Positions 1 to 7,451 are shown, counted from the stretch's first letter. The stretch: DNA of 14,809 nucleotides from Thalassospira sp. UBA1131 (GCF_002311515.1 NZ_DCAO01000042.1:2048-16856), one strand, 5' to 3'. The notes: a model not told the origin generated them from the sequence alone. Numbers and translations are program-made.

Positions 1-1287
1 GATGACGCTGGTCGGGTGCTCGGTTCCATTCTTGTTTTGAAAATGGTGGCCTATCTCGTGATCGCGCCGGTGGCAGGGGGCATGGCCCATCTGTTGCCGC
101 GTCGGATGTGGCTGGTCGGGCTGGATGTGTTGCGCGCGGGGATCGTGCTTTGTCTGCCCTTTGTTGATCAGGTCTGGCAGATTTTCGTTCTGGTGTTTGT
201 CGTAAACGCGGCCTCGGCCGCTTTTACCCCCGTGTTTCAGGCGATCATCCCGGAAATCCTTCCCGATGAAAAGGCATATACCAAGGGGCTTTCTTACGCG
301 CGGCTGGCCTATGATCTTGAAAACCTTGTGAGCCCGGCCTTGGCCGCGGCCCTTTTGGTTGTGTGGTCGTTTGACAGTCTGTTTTTGGCCAATAGCCTGA
401 CCTTTGCGATCTCGGCTTTGCTAATCATGACAGCACAGATCCCGCAGGCCGCTCCAACGGACCGCACTGGCGGCATTTATACCAATACGGTGTTTGGCAT
501 TGTGGCTTATCTCAAGACGCCGCGTTTGCGCGGGCTTCTGGCCGTTTACTTTGCCGTGTCATCGGTTGGGGCGATGATCATCGTCAATACCGTGGTTCTG
601 ACGCGCGGCATTCTCGGCGGGACAGAGTTGTTGACGACAAGTTTTCTGGCCTGTGCAGGTGCCGGATCAATGTGTGCAGCATTCCTGATCCCGCGGTTGA
701 TCGAACGCGTGGGTGAACGCCATCTGATGTTGGCGGGTATTGTCGCTGCGGCGGTCGCGATGTTGCTTGGCGGTGCTTTGATGATTTCAGATTTTGCGTC
801 GATCTTCGCGTTTGCAATTCTGTGGCTGATTGCCGGGGCAGGTACAACATTTGCCCAGACCCCCGGTGGACGGCTTGTGCAACGTTCCGCCGGGGACGGG
901 GATCGTTCTGCGTTCTTTGCGGCCAACTTCGCGTTATCGCATGGGGGTTGGTTGTTTGCTTATGGCATCGTTGGCTGGCTTGGAAGTTTGGCGGATCTGT
1001 CGGCTGCTTTTCTGGCATCAGGCGGCATGGCAATCGGTTCTGTGCTTGTTGCTGTCATGCTCTGGCCGAAGGAAGACAGACTTGAAATCAAACACAGTCA
1101 TCCGGGGTTTTGGCACGAACATCCGCACGACCACAATGACCCGCATCACGTCCATGTTCATGAACATGCGGCCGAAACAGACAAGCATCGTCATCGGCAC
1201 TTCCACCCGCCAGTAACCCACAAGCATCGCTTTGTCATCGACAGCCACCATACAAAATGGCCGATGGAAAGCGGCGATAGGGTTTAG
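1..1287 (+). CDS. MFS efflux transporter with histidine-rich C-terminal tail, 5'-truncated (NreB-like)
   Basis: The frame is open from the first base of the window to a TAG stop, giving 428 visible residues, so the N-terminus lies outside. It is a polytopic membrane protein: long hydrophobic segments recur through most of its length (for example VLKMVAYLVIAPVAGGMA near the start), with short charged loops such as LLPRRMW, as in major facilitator proteins of the drug or metal exporter type. After the last membrane segment the protein continues into a cytosolic tail, coded by about 1090-1260, that holds 19 histidines in 57 residues (HEHPHDH, HHVHVHEH, HRHRHFH). Nickel exporters of the NreB type are MFS proteins with such a tail, so efflux of Ni, Co or Zn is the best guess. 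The family call is solid and the substrate is inferred. A GTG at 16 could be read as a start, but it would remove the first membrane segments and is unlikely. Confidence 0.85.
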   Translation, partial: DDAGRVLGSILVLKMVAYLVIAPVAGGMAHLLPRRMWLVGLDVLRAGIVLCLPFVDQVWQIFVLVFVVNAASAAFTPVFQAIIPEILPDEKAYTKGLSYARLAYDLENLVSPALAAALLVVWSFDSLFLANSLTFAISALLIMTAQIPQAAPTDRTGGIYTNTVFGIVAYLKTPRLRGLLAVYFAVSSVGAMIIVNTVVLTRGILGGTELLTTSFLACAGAGSMCAAFLIPRLIERVGERHLMLAGIVAAAVAMLLGGALMISDFASIFAFAILWLIAGAGTTFAQTPGGRLVQRSAGDGDRSAFFAANFALSHGGWLFAYGIVGWLGSLADLSAAFLASGGMAIGSVLVAVMLWPKEDRLEIKHSHPGFWHEHPHDHNDPHHVHVHEHAAETDKHRHRHFHPPVTHKHRFVIDSHHTKWPMESGDRV

Positions 1288-1309
1288 GGATTGGGGCGAA
1301 AACCCGAAT

Positions 1310-1329
1310 GTGAGAAAGGCTCACTTTTG
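1310..1329 (+). terminator. weak hairpin after the MFS gene, possible terminator
   Basis: GTGAG and CTCAC form a 5-bp stem with a 5-base loop (1310-1324), followed by TTTTGCGTTTT. It sits 22 bases after the MFS stop codon. The stem is short, so this is only a possible terminator. Confidence 0.3.
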
Positions 1330-1377
1330 CGTTTTGCAAGGTACGTGGTGACATTTCAAAAAGTATGAGGATATGAA

Positions 1378-1404
1378 TTCAGGTGCCTTGACGGCGCGCC
1401 TGAA
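1378..1404. promoter_or_regulatory. inverted repeat upstream of the beta-helix gene
   Basis: TTCAGGTGC (1378-1386) pairs with GCGCCTGAA (1396-1404) over nine positions with one G-T wobble, around a 9-base centre. It ends 65 bases before the beta-helix start codon. It could be an operator or a leader hairpin. There is no T-run after it, which argues against a terminator. No convincing -35/-10 pair was found in this intergenic stretch. Confidence 0.3.
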
Positions 1405-1469
1405 ACAACAGACTTGGCCTCTGATTGTTTTGCGTTAAGGTTTTGCAATCCAAACAGGGAGGGCGGGTT

Positions 1470-2963
1470 ATGGAAGTTGTATATGTATCAGAAGACGGGC
1501 AAGAACACTGGATTGACGCCAAAACGCGCCCGACACTAACGCTTGATCAGGCGATTGCGCAAAGTCGGCCCGGGCAAATGATCCGCATGATCGCGGGGGA
1601 TTATTGCTTTGCTGAACCCTTGCGTTTCCCGCGCAGTGGAACGGCTGATCAACCGATCATTGTCCGTGGCGAACCCGATGCGATAATCGACGCGGCAAAG
1701 CTTCCTGATCCCTCTGTTTCAGCTAGTAATCCGGGACGTGATGGTTATGCGGTTTTCCAGTTGATTGATGTCGCCCATATCCGGCTTGAGCTTTTTACCA
1801 TCAAGCGGGCTTGGCCAAGTGCGGTTTATATCGAAAACAGTCAGCATCTGGCGTTTCGCGACCTTGATATCACCGAAGGCACCTATGCCTTTTATGCCAA
1901 CGGCGAGCAAACCCGCGGCATCTCGATCACGGGTTGCCGTTGGGTCCAAAACCCCGACATCTGGCGTCAAATTCGCTGGGATGAAATTCACGACGGCAAG
2001 GACGAAGATGGCAATGTTATCGAGGTCGAGTATCGCTACCTAAACGGGGCGTTCTTTGGATCTGATGATATTATCGGGGATGTCGAAATCATCCGAAACG
2101 ATATCTGTGATTGTTATAACGGCGTTCGGATGGATGTATCCCAGCATAATCTGGATGCACCGGTCGGCAGCTTTAACCGCGACGTCAGAATCTTTGACAA
2201 CCGGTTCAGATATATCCGCGATAACCCGATAGAGCCCGAAGCAACCGCCGTTGGCTGGTGGATCGGCCGCAACCGGTTTTATAACTGCCATAAACTGTTT
2301 TCGCAGGACGGTGTGCGTGGCGGATTCTGGTATTATTTTGGCAATATCTGCTGGTTTGACAGCCGACCGGGTCCTGAAGGGGATGAAAATAACGGCGGCG
2401 CTGTTTTCAAACTGGGCAAGGGCGGATCAGTAGCCCAGCCCGATTATATTTCCGCCTGCCTGCACAACAGCTTTTTCCTGCGCCAGAAATACATCAAGAA
2501 GGGCACGACGCGTGGCCTGATCAATGCCCGCAATGCGATTGAACATGCTGATCCGGCAAAACTCCCCGAAGACCTGATGCCAATGGATCAGACATTCTTT
2601 GGTCCGGCGGCCAAACTTTCGCTGTCGGCGGATGGTCCATTGCCTGTTTCGTTTGAAGGTGATCTTGCCAACCATCCGACATATCCGGAGGTGTTTGATC
2701 CCTATGACGGCGTTTTGCGTGATCCGCGTGTTTCCGATAGCCCGTTGTTCGAAGATGGGCTGTCCGGGCGGTTTGATCTTCGTGCGCAACATCGAGAAGG
2801 GTATTGCGACACACTGAGCATCCCGATGCCCGATGGTGGGACATGGTTGTCTCACCGTGTATTCTGGCCAGGTGCATTGACAGATGGGGAGATCTTCGAG
2901 GGGCCAGACTATGTTCCCGTTGATCTGGATTACGTTCGAGGTTTGCCTGTTTACAATGATTGA
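1470..2963 (+). CDS. right-handed parallel beta-helix protein, unknown substrate
   Basis: The product has 497 residues. The ATG at 1470 is preferred because CAGGGAGGG lies six bases before it; a TTG at 1425 would add 15 residues with no ribosome site of its own. Residues 55-75 carry the SGTADQPIIVRGEPDA motif, which commonly opens the pectate-lyase-like beta-helix fold in polysaccharide lyases and related carbohydrate-active proteins. Short strand-turn repeats follow (IRLELFTIKRA, LAFRDLDITEG, ISITGCRW, VEIIRNDICDCYNGVRMD, VRIFDNRFRYIRDNP), as expected for coils of a beta-helix. No signal peptide or membrane segment is visible, so it appears cytoplasmic unless exported another way. The C-terminal 120 residues do not show the repeat pattern and look like a separate cap. 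I cannot assign a catalytic site. Lyase, epimerase or non-enzymatic roles all remain possible. The neighbours (metal exporter, MerR) give no clear pathway. Confidence 0.75.
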   Translation: MEVVYVSEDGQEHWIDAKTRPTLTLDQAIAQSRPGQMIRMIAGDYCFAEPLRFPRSGTADQPIIVRGEPDAIIDAAKLPDPSVSASNPGRDGYAVFQLIDVAHIRLELFTIKRAWPSAVYIENSQHLAFRDLDITEGTYAFYANGEQTRGISITGCRWVQNPDIWRQIRWDEIHDGKDEDGNVIEVEYRYLNGAFFGSDDIIGDVEIIRNDICDCYNGVRMDVSQHNLDAPVGSFNRDVRIFDNRFRYIRDNPIEPEATAVGWWIGRNRFYNCHKLFSQDGVRGGFWYYFGNICWFDSRPGPEGDENNGGAVFKLGKGGSVAQPDYISACLHNSFFLRQKYIKKGTTRGLINARNAIEHADPAKLPEDLMPMDQTFFGPAAKLSLSADGPLPVSFEGDLANHPTYPEVFDPYDGVLRDPRVSDSPLFEDGLSGRFDLRAQHREGYCDTLSIPMPDGGTWLSHRVFWPGALTDGEIFEGPDYVPVDLDYVRGLPVYND

Positions 2964-3003
2964 CAGGACGTCTTCGTAACGCCCGGTACCCGGTGTTATA
3001 GGC

Positions 3004-3017
3004 TTACGTATGCGTAA
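3004..3017. promoter_or_regulatory. candidate MerR operator (TTACG-N4-CGTAA)
   Basis: TTACGTATGCGTAA has perfect 5-bp arms and reads as a 12 of 14 palindrome. It lies 66 bases before the MerR start codon, in the 120-base gap after the beta-helix gene. Regulators of this family often bind near-palindromes and control their own promoter, so autoregulation is a reasonable inference. I could not place a clear -35/-10 pair around it. Confidence 0.45.
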
Positions 3018-3083
3018 ATCAGTTGACTGGGCTGTCGGAATGTTGCGATGGTGACGCACCGCATTCAACAAACAAGAAAAAAC

Positions 3084-3521
3084 ATGAACGATAAGCTTTA
3101 TAGCATTACCGAGCTGGCCGAAGAATTTGACATCACGCCGCGTGCGATCCGGTTTTACGAAACAAAGAACCTGCTTGCACCGCAGCGTGCCGGTGCGACG
3201 CGCGTCTATAATTACCGCGATCGGGCCCGGCTGATGCTGGTGCTGCGTGGCAAGCGTCTTGGTTTCTCGCTTGAGGATATCAAGGAATATATCGATCTCT
3301 ATGATGCAGACCGCAGTCGGACAGAACAGCTTGCGCATCTGATGCTGGTCGGACGTCGCCGGATCGAGGAGCTTGAACAGCAGCTTGAAGACGTGCAGAC
3401 GACCTTGCAGGAACTGCGCACGATCGAGAATGAAGCAATTGATTCGCTTCGTGAAAAGGGTATTGACCCGGAAAAGGCCGTTGCCGATATCAAGGCCAAG
3501 CTTGTCGCTGAAACCGCCTGA
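3084..3521 (+). CDS. MerR-family transcriptional regulator (LiuR-like)
   Basis: The product has 145 residues. The N-terminal winged helix-turn-helix is clear: YSITELAEEFDITPRAIRFYE (residues 6-26) is the MerR signature, followed by the second recognition wing VYNYRDRARLMLVLRGKRLGFSLEDIKEYIDLY. Residues about 80-120 form the dimerisation coiled coil (RRRIEELEQQLEDVQTTLQELRTIE). There are no cysteines, so a metal-binding role like that of MerR or CueR is unlikely. The wording of the HTH resembles LiuR-type regulators of branched-chain amino-acid or acyl-CoA breakdown, but no such catabolic operon is in the window, so the target is open. The ATG at 3084 starts the protein right before the domain; an ATG at 3048 would add 12 residues that do not resemble the family. 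It converges on the pat-like gene across a shared terminator. Confidence 0.85.
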   Translation: MNDKLYSITELAEEFDITPRAIRFYETKNLLAPQRAGATRVYNYRDRARLMLVLRGKRLGFSLEDIKEYIDLYDADRSRTEQLAHLMLVGRRRIEELEQQLEDVQTTLQELRTIENEAIDSLREKGIDPEKAVADIKAKLVAETA

Positions 3522-3548
3522 ATTTATTGAAGATTATGCCTGAAACGA

Positions 3549-3575
3549 AAAAGCCCGGTGAAATACCGGGCTTTT
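3549..3575. terminator. bidirectional rho-independent terminator between merR-type gene and pat-like gene
   Basis: AAAAGCCCGGT (3549-3559) and ACCGGGCTTTT (3565-3575) form a perfect 11-bp stem with the 5-base loop GAAAT. A-runs on one side and T-runs on the other let it end transcription from both converging genes. Confidence 0.9.
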
Positions 3576-3599
3576 GTTTTTTGGCCATGAAGATGCAGC

Positions 3600-6290
3600 T
3601 TATTCCGGGTCACGCTGCAAGGGCAGGGTGACTTCGAATACTTCTTCATCCGGGATGAATTTTCGGCTGAAACCAAGGCTTTCGCAAAGGGTCAACATCC
3701 GACGGTTATTTGGCAGAACCTGGCCGATGAAGGTTTCTGTGCCCTTGCGACGGCAGAATTCGATCATCTTTTCCATCAGAATACGGCCAAGGCCGCGCCC
3801 CTTGATATCGGAACGCACCATAATGGCGTATTCGGCTTTCTCGTTATTCGGATCAATGACGACCTGAACGATACCGTGAATTTCGCCTTCCTGATCACCG
3901 TTTGGCAGGATGGCAAGGAAGGCCATATCGCGGTCGTAATCAAGCTGCGTCTGACGGGCCATTTCCGAATGCGGCAATTCACGAACCGAGCCGAAGAACC
4001 GGAAGTGAATATCTTCCGGGGTTAGCCGCGACATGAATTCGTAGTGGGCTGGTTCATCTTCGGGCTTGATCGGACGCAGCAAATAGGTCGTCCCATCATC
4101 CATCACCACCTTTTCCTTCAAATGGCGCGGGTAGGGATGAATGGCCAGGCGCTGTTCATCGCTTACAACCTTTGGCGTTACCTTGATACGGGCATCCAGC
4201 GCAATCACACCTTCACGGTCGGCCAGAAGCGGGTTCATATCAAGTTCGACGACTTCACCCAACTGCACAACCAGCTGCGAAAGCCGCACTAAGGTCATGT
4301 AAAGCTCTTCAAGGTTGACCGCCGGGACATCGCGGTAACCTTGCAGAAGCTTATGAATGCGTGTGCCTTCGACCAGTTCACGGGCAAGCTTCATGTTGAG
4401 CGGCGGCAAGGCCATGGCGCGGTCACGAACGACTTCGACCTCGACACCGCCATGCCCGAACAGGATCACGGGGCCAAAGATCGGGTCAGTGGTCATGCCA
4501 ACAATCAATTCACGCGCACCGTCACGTTTGACCATTTCTTGAACGGTGAAACCGCGCAGGCGGGCTTCCGGGAATTTCTTGCCAATAACGCGCTGCATTT
4601 TTTCGGCCGCAGCACGGACTTCCTCGCCGTTTTCAAGGTTCAGGATAACGCCGCCGACATCGGACTTGTGGCTGATGTCGTCCGACAGGATCTTGAGTGC
4701 GACCGGGCGGCCGATCTTTTCTGCCTTGCTGACGGCATCTTTAATATCAAGGGCGGCATAGGTTTTGACAGTGTTGATGCCAAAGCATTCCAGAACCGAT
4801 TTTGCTTCCGGTTCGGTCAACATGTGACGTCCGGCATGAATTGCGGCGTGAATGATGCTGCGTGCCTTGTCGACATCCGGTGTGTAATCGTGCGGTACCG
4901 AAGGCGGCGTTTCCATCAAGAGTTCTTGCAGCTTGCGGAAATTGACCATGTGCTGGAAGGCGGCAACAGCATTTTCCGGCGTACGGTAGGTCGGAATACC
5001 AGCCGCATAGAACATATTGCGGGCTTCGGCCACGGTGGCCTCGCCAACCCAGTTGGTCAGGATGTTCTTCTTGCTGTTCTTGATGGTGTCAATCACACCC
5101 TGGGCGACTTCGACCGGATCGGTGATGGCCGTCGGGGCATGCATGACCAGCAAGCTGTCGATATTCTTGTCCTTCAGGACAACGTCAATGGTTTTGGCAT
5201 AACGTTCACCCGATGCATCGCCGATGATATCGACCGGGTTGGCGTGCGACCAGGTCGGCGGGAGGACTTCATCAAGGGCTGCAATGGTTTCGTCGTCAAG
5301 GTGGGCCAACTGGCCATGTCTTTCGATCAGGGCGTCAACCGCGAGCACCCCGATCCCGCCACCGTTTGTCACGATGCCAAGCTTGTCGCCACGGAACGGG
5401 CGCATGCGCGACAGCGTTTCAGCTGCCGAGAACATCTCACTCACCGTGTACACGCGCAAAACACCGGCACGTTTGATGGCGGCATCGAAAACGTCATCGG
5501 CACCGGCAAGCGCCCCGGTGTGGGACGCGGCTGCAGCTGCGCCCTCGGCAAAGCGACCGGATTTGATGCACAGGATCGGTTTGTTACGCGATGCGGCACG
5601 GGCGGCAGAGATGAAGCTTCGGCGTTCGTGAATGGACTCAATATAAAGCATGATCGCCCGGGTGTCGGGATCAGAACCCAGATAGTCGATGACATCGCCA
5701 AAATCGACGTCATCGCATTCACCCAGCGAAATAAAGTGGGAAAAGCCGATTCCACGTGCAGCAGCCCAGTCGAGAACGGCGGTACACAGGGCACCGGATT
5801 GCGAAACAAAGGCAATCTTGCCATTGCCAATGCTTTGATGGCTAAAGCTGGCATTCAGGCCAATGCCCGGCACCATCAAGCCAAGGCAGTTCGGACCCAG
5901 CAGGCGCATCTTCTTTGAGGCCGCAATATCAAGCATCGCCTGTTTGACTGTGCGGTTTTCATCATACTGTTCCGCACTCAGGCCAGCAGTCAGGACAATC
6001 GCCGCAAGGCAACCTTTTTCGGCCAGGCATTCCATAACCGGAACGACACCTTTGGGCGGAACACAGATGACGGCAAGCTCTGGCACCACCGGCAAACTGT
6101 TCACGTCGGGGTAGGCCAGAACGCCACCGATTGACTGACTGCGAGGGTTAACCGGCATGATCGGCCCGTCAAATCCACCGGCAAGCAGGTTCTTCATAAT
6201 CACGCTGCCGACGGAGTGCGGCCGATTGGAAGCGCCAATCACGGCGACCGATTTCGGTTTGAACAGATGATCGAGATTGATTGTACTCAT
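3600..6290 (-). CDS. pat: Pat-like bifunctional protein: ADP-forming acyl-CoA synthetase module plus GNAT acetyltransferase
   Basis: The product has 896 residues. Residues 10-140 are a CoA-binding Rossmann domain (VAVIGASNRPHSVG). Residues about 150-460 are the succinyl-CoA-ligase-like domains, including SHTGALAG with His257, which matches the phosphorylated histidine of ADP-forming acetyl-CoA synthetases. Residues 490-705 are an ATP-grasp domain (ALKILSDDISHKSDVGGV, VELDMNPLL). Residues 730-890 are a GNAT domain with the acetyl-CoA loop RSDIKGRGLGR (826-836) after EYAIMV. Proteins with this architecture (Pat, PatZ/YfiQ) acetylate lysines, notably the active-site lysine of AMP-forming acetyl-CoA synthetase, and so shut it down. 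In the enterobacterial proteins the histidine is, as I recall, replaced; here it is present, so a working acyl-CoA synthetase is possible. The start at 6290 begins directly at the conserved domain; the upstream ATG at 6359 adds 23 residues that look non-coding. No partner gene (acs, cobB) is in view. Confidence 0.88.
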   Translation of the reverse strand: MSTINLDHLFKPKSVAVIGASNRPHSVGSVIMKNLLAGGFDGPIMPVNPRSQSIGGVLAYPDVNSLPVVPELAVICVPPKGVVPVMECLAEKGCLAAIVLTAGLSAEQYDENRTVKQAMLDIAASKKMRLLGPNCLGLMVPGIGLNASFSHQSIGNGKIAFVSQSGALCTAVLDWAAARGIGFSHFISLGECDDVDFGDVIDYLGSDPDTRAIMLYIESIHERRSFISAARAASRNKPILCIKSGRFAEGAAAAASHTGALAGADDVFDAAIKRAGVLRVYTVSEMFSAAETLSRMRPFRGDKLGIVTNGGGIGVLAVDALIERHGQLAHLDDETIAALDEVLPPTWSHANPVDIIGDASGERYAKTIDVVLKDKNIDSLLVMHAPTAITDPVEVAQGVIDTIKNSKKNILTNWVGEATVAEARNMFYAAGIPTYRTPENAVAAFQHMVNFRKLQELLMETPPSVPHDYTPDVDKARSIIHAAIHAGRHMLTEPEAKSVLECFGINTVKTYAALDIKDAVSKAEKIGRPVALKILSDDISHKSDVGGVILNLENGEEVRAAAEKMQRVIGKKFPEARLRGFTVQEMVKRDGARELIVGMTTDPIFGPVILFGHGGVEVEVVRDRAMALPPLNMKLARELVEGTRIHKLLQGYRDVPAVNLEELYMTLVRLSQLVVQLGEVVELDMNPLLADREGVIALDARIKVTPKVVSDEQRLAIHPYPRHLKEKVVMDDGTTYLLRPIKPEDEPAHYEFMSRLTPEDIHFRFFGSVRELPHSEMARQTQLDYDRDMAFLAILPNGDQEGEIHGIVQVVIDPNNEKAEYAIMVRSDIKGRGLGRILMEKMIEFCRRKGTETFIGQVLPNNRRMLTLCESLGFSRKFIPDEEVFEVTLPLQRDPE

Positions 6291-6357
6291 CGCCAGTTTG
6301 CGCCTTGTCCTGTGTGGGCCGGCCAGATTTCGGCCAACTCGCCCTATATGGTGATGC

Positions 6358-6379
6358 ATGCGCTGTTTTTTCAGCGCAT
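6358..6379. promoter_or_regulatory. hairpin upstream of the pat-like gene
   Basis: ATGCGCTG (6358-6365) and CAGCGCAT (6372-6379) form a perfect 8-bp stem around six T residues (six A on the minus strand). It lies 67 bases ahead of the pat-like start. It could be a leader hairpin, an operator, or a terminator for the 104-residue gene transcribed towards it, but no T-run follows on the minus strand. Confidence 0.35.
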
Positions 6380-6525
6380 CATCATGATGCAGTGCGATAT
6401 TTTAGAGCGATGCCAATTGTATTGATTTGCTGTGCATCAATAAAGCGCTGCAAACACGAAGTTTTTATGGCAGTGCGATGCAGCAGGCTTTGGGAAGCAT
6501 GAAGTGCGGAGATGTGGCGCCACGA

Positions 6526-6840
6526 TTAATGCACGTGACCATGATGCCCGTCGTCAAATCGCTCGGACTCTTCAAGCCAGGCTTCCACTTCATCCTGTGA
6601 GCTCATGGCAAGCGCGATTTCAAGGTCGGCTTGGACATGCGCCAGACTGTCGAACATCGGGCACCAGCCAAACGCCTGTATCCGGGCATCGGTTGTTGAC
6701 GAGATCGTGAACAGATCCCCGTCAATCGGGTGTACCAAGCCATGAATGACCCCGCCTTCGCCCGTAATCAACCATCCGCGGGTCGGTCCGGAGAGGGTGG
6801 CGAGTTCAACTTCGCGAAGGTCGATTTTGATGGTTTTCAT
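6526..6840 (-). CDS. small acidic protein of unknown function with His-rich C-terminus
   Basis: The product has 104 residues and I do not recognise a family. The frame starts at ATG 6840 (MKTIKIDLREVELATL). Upstream in-frame codons run into the tRNA-Asn gene, so the longer frame is not real. The sequence alternates strand-like stretches (GWLITGEGGVIHGLVHPIDGDLFTIS) with a likely helix (DEVEAWLEESERF), which suggests a small folded domain. It is acidic and ends DDGHHGHVH, a small possible metal-binding tail. It has no signal peptide or membrane segment. No strong Shine-Dalgarno site is present; GGA lies about 12 bases before the start. It sits 33 bases after the terminator of the neighbouring tRNA-Asn, so it needs its own promoter or read-through. 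The reality of the gene is supported by sensible composition and an isolated position, not by homology. Confidence 0.6.
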   Translation of the reverse strand: MKTIKIDLREVELATLSGPTRGWLITGEGGVIHGLVHPIDGDLFTISSTTDARIQAFGWCPMFDSLAHVQADLEIALAMSSQDEVEAWLEESERFDDGHHGHVH

Positions 6841-6856
6841 GGGGTAAACATCCGTG

Positions 6857-6871
6857 TTTTGACGTTCAAAA
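6857..6871. promoter_or_regulatory. perfect inverted repeat TTTTGA-N3-TCAAAA ahead of the 104-residue gene
   Basis: TTTTGA (6857-6862) and TCAAAA (6866-6871) flank the centre CGT. The repeat ends 16 bases before the start codon on the minus strand, between the tRNA terminator and the gene, where an operator would sit. It may equally be a chance AT-rich repeat. Confidence 0.4.
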
Positions 6872-6873
6872 GC

Positions 6874-6906
6874 AAAAGGGACCGAACATGACGTTCGGTC
6901 CCTTTT
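6874..6906 (-). terminator. terminator of the first tRNA-Asn
   Basis: AAAAGGGACCGAAC (6874-6887) and GTTCGGTCCCTTTT (6893-6906) make a perfect 14-bp stem with a 5-base loop, five bases from the tRNA 3' end. On the minus strand the stem ends in TTTTGCTTTTG. The plus strand also has a T-run, so it may act both ways. Confidence 0.88.
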
Positions 6907-6910
6907 TAAT

Positions 6911-6986
6911 TGGCTCCGGCAGCAGGACTCGAACCTGCGACCCAATGATTAACAGTCATTTGCTCTACCAACTGAGCTATGCCGGA
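6911..6986 (-). tRNA. tRNA-Asn(GTT), copy 1
   Basis: The 76-base gene on the minus strand starts TCCGGCATAGCTCAG and ends in GCCGGAGCCA, with CCA encoded. The acceptor stem TCCGGCA/TGCCGGA pairs fully. The anticodon loop CTGTTAA carries GTT (plus-strand AAC at 6951-6953). The T arm contains GGTTCGAGTCC. It is identical to the copy at 7279-7354. Confidence 0.97.
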
Positions 6987-7021
6987 TCAGGCGCTGCGCG
7001 TCTTTCGATGCGCGTGGCAGG

Positions 7022-7050
7022 TGTATAATCAAACAGTCCGAGGCCCGCAA
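7022..7050 (-). promoter_or_regulatory. promoter of tRNA-Asn copy 1
   Basis: On the minus strand TTGCGG (7050-7045) and TATACA (7027-7022) are separated by 17 bases and lie about 36 bases before the tRNA 5' end. The same TATACACC -10 context occurs ahead of tRNA-Cys, which supports the call. Confidence 0.6.
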
Positions 7051-7248
7051 GACCTTTTTTGAGAAAATCCGGCCAAAATCGCGTCTTTTTCCAACATGGC
7101 TGCGACAGGTTATCGGCAGGCGCGATAATGATGGAAACCATTTCCCAACTGGTTGAATTGGATCGCGTAAAGCGCATCGTGTTCTGTGGTCGGGAAGGGG
7201 CAAATTACATTTGGAATAACTGCGGAGTTATATTGGCCCGGAAAGCAA

Positions 7249-7277
7249 AAACCCCCGGAACAGAGTTCCAGGGGTTT
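7249..7277 (-). terminator. terminator of the tRNA-Cys/tRNA-Asn unit
   Basis: AAACCCCCGGAAC (7249-7261) pairs with GTTCCAGGGGTTT (7265-7277) with one mismatch and a 3-base loop. It starts one base past the tRNA-Asn 3' end on the minus strand and is followed there by a T-run and TTTGC. Confidence 0.82.
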
Positions 7278-7278
7278 A

Positions 7279-7354
7279 TGGCTCCGGCAGCAGGACTCGA
7301 ACCTGCGACCCAATGATTAACAGTCATTTGCTCTACCAACTGAGCTATGCCGGA
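7279..7354 (-). tRNA. tRNA-Asn(GTT), copy 2
   Basis: The 76 bases are identical to 6911-6986, including the encoded CCA and the GTT anticodon (plus-strand AAC at 7319-7321). Four bases separate it from tRNA-Cys, so both are probably cut from one transcript. Only TCAG is shared upstream of the two Asn genes. Confidence 0.97.
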
Positions 7355-7358
7355 TCAG

Positions 7359-7432
7359 TGGAGGCGCGAGCCGGAATCGAACCGGCGTGCAAGGATTTGC
7401 AGTCCTCTGCGTAACCACTCCGCCATCGCGCC
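7359..7432 (-). tRNA. tRNA-Cys(GCA)
   Basis: The 74-base gene on the minus strand starts GGCGCGATGGCGGAGTGG and ends in CGCGCCTCCA, with CCA encoded. The acceptor stem GGCGCGA/TCGCGCC pairs fully. The anticodon loop of GGACTGCAAATCC carries GCA (plus-strand TGC at 7398-7400). It is the first gene of a two-tRNA unit. Confidence 0.97.
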
Positions 7433-7451
7433 TTCGCGTTGGCTGGGGCGG

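Noticed and set aside
2427..3338. Minus-strand open frame of 303 codons
   Set aside because: It overlaps the end of the beta-helix gene and most of the MerR gene in antisense. Its sequence has no recognisable domain.
4341..5918. Long plus-strand open frame (525 codons) antisense to the pat-like gene
   Set aside because: It is a shadow of the well-supported Pat-like coding frame, shows no family features, and arises from codon bias of the opposite strand.
6291..6359. Upstream ATG extending the pat-like protein by 23 residues
   Set aside because: The extra residues (MHHHIGRVGRN...) do not resemble the family, and the ATG lies inside the hairpin at 6358-6379.
6911..7354. tRNA repeats as ends of an integrated element
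   Set aside because: The 292 bases between the copies hold only promoter and terminator signals, with no integrase or cargo. The repeat is the whole tRNA, best explained by gene duplication.
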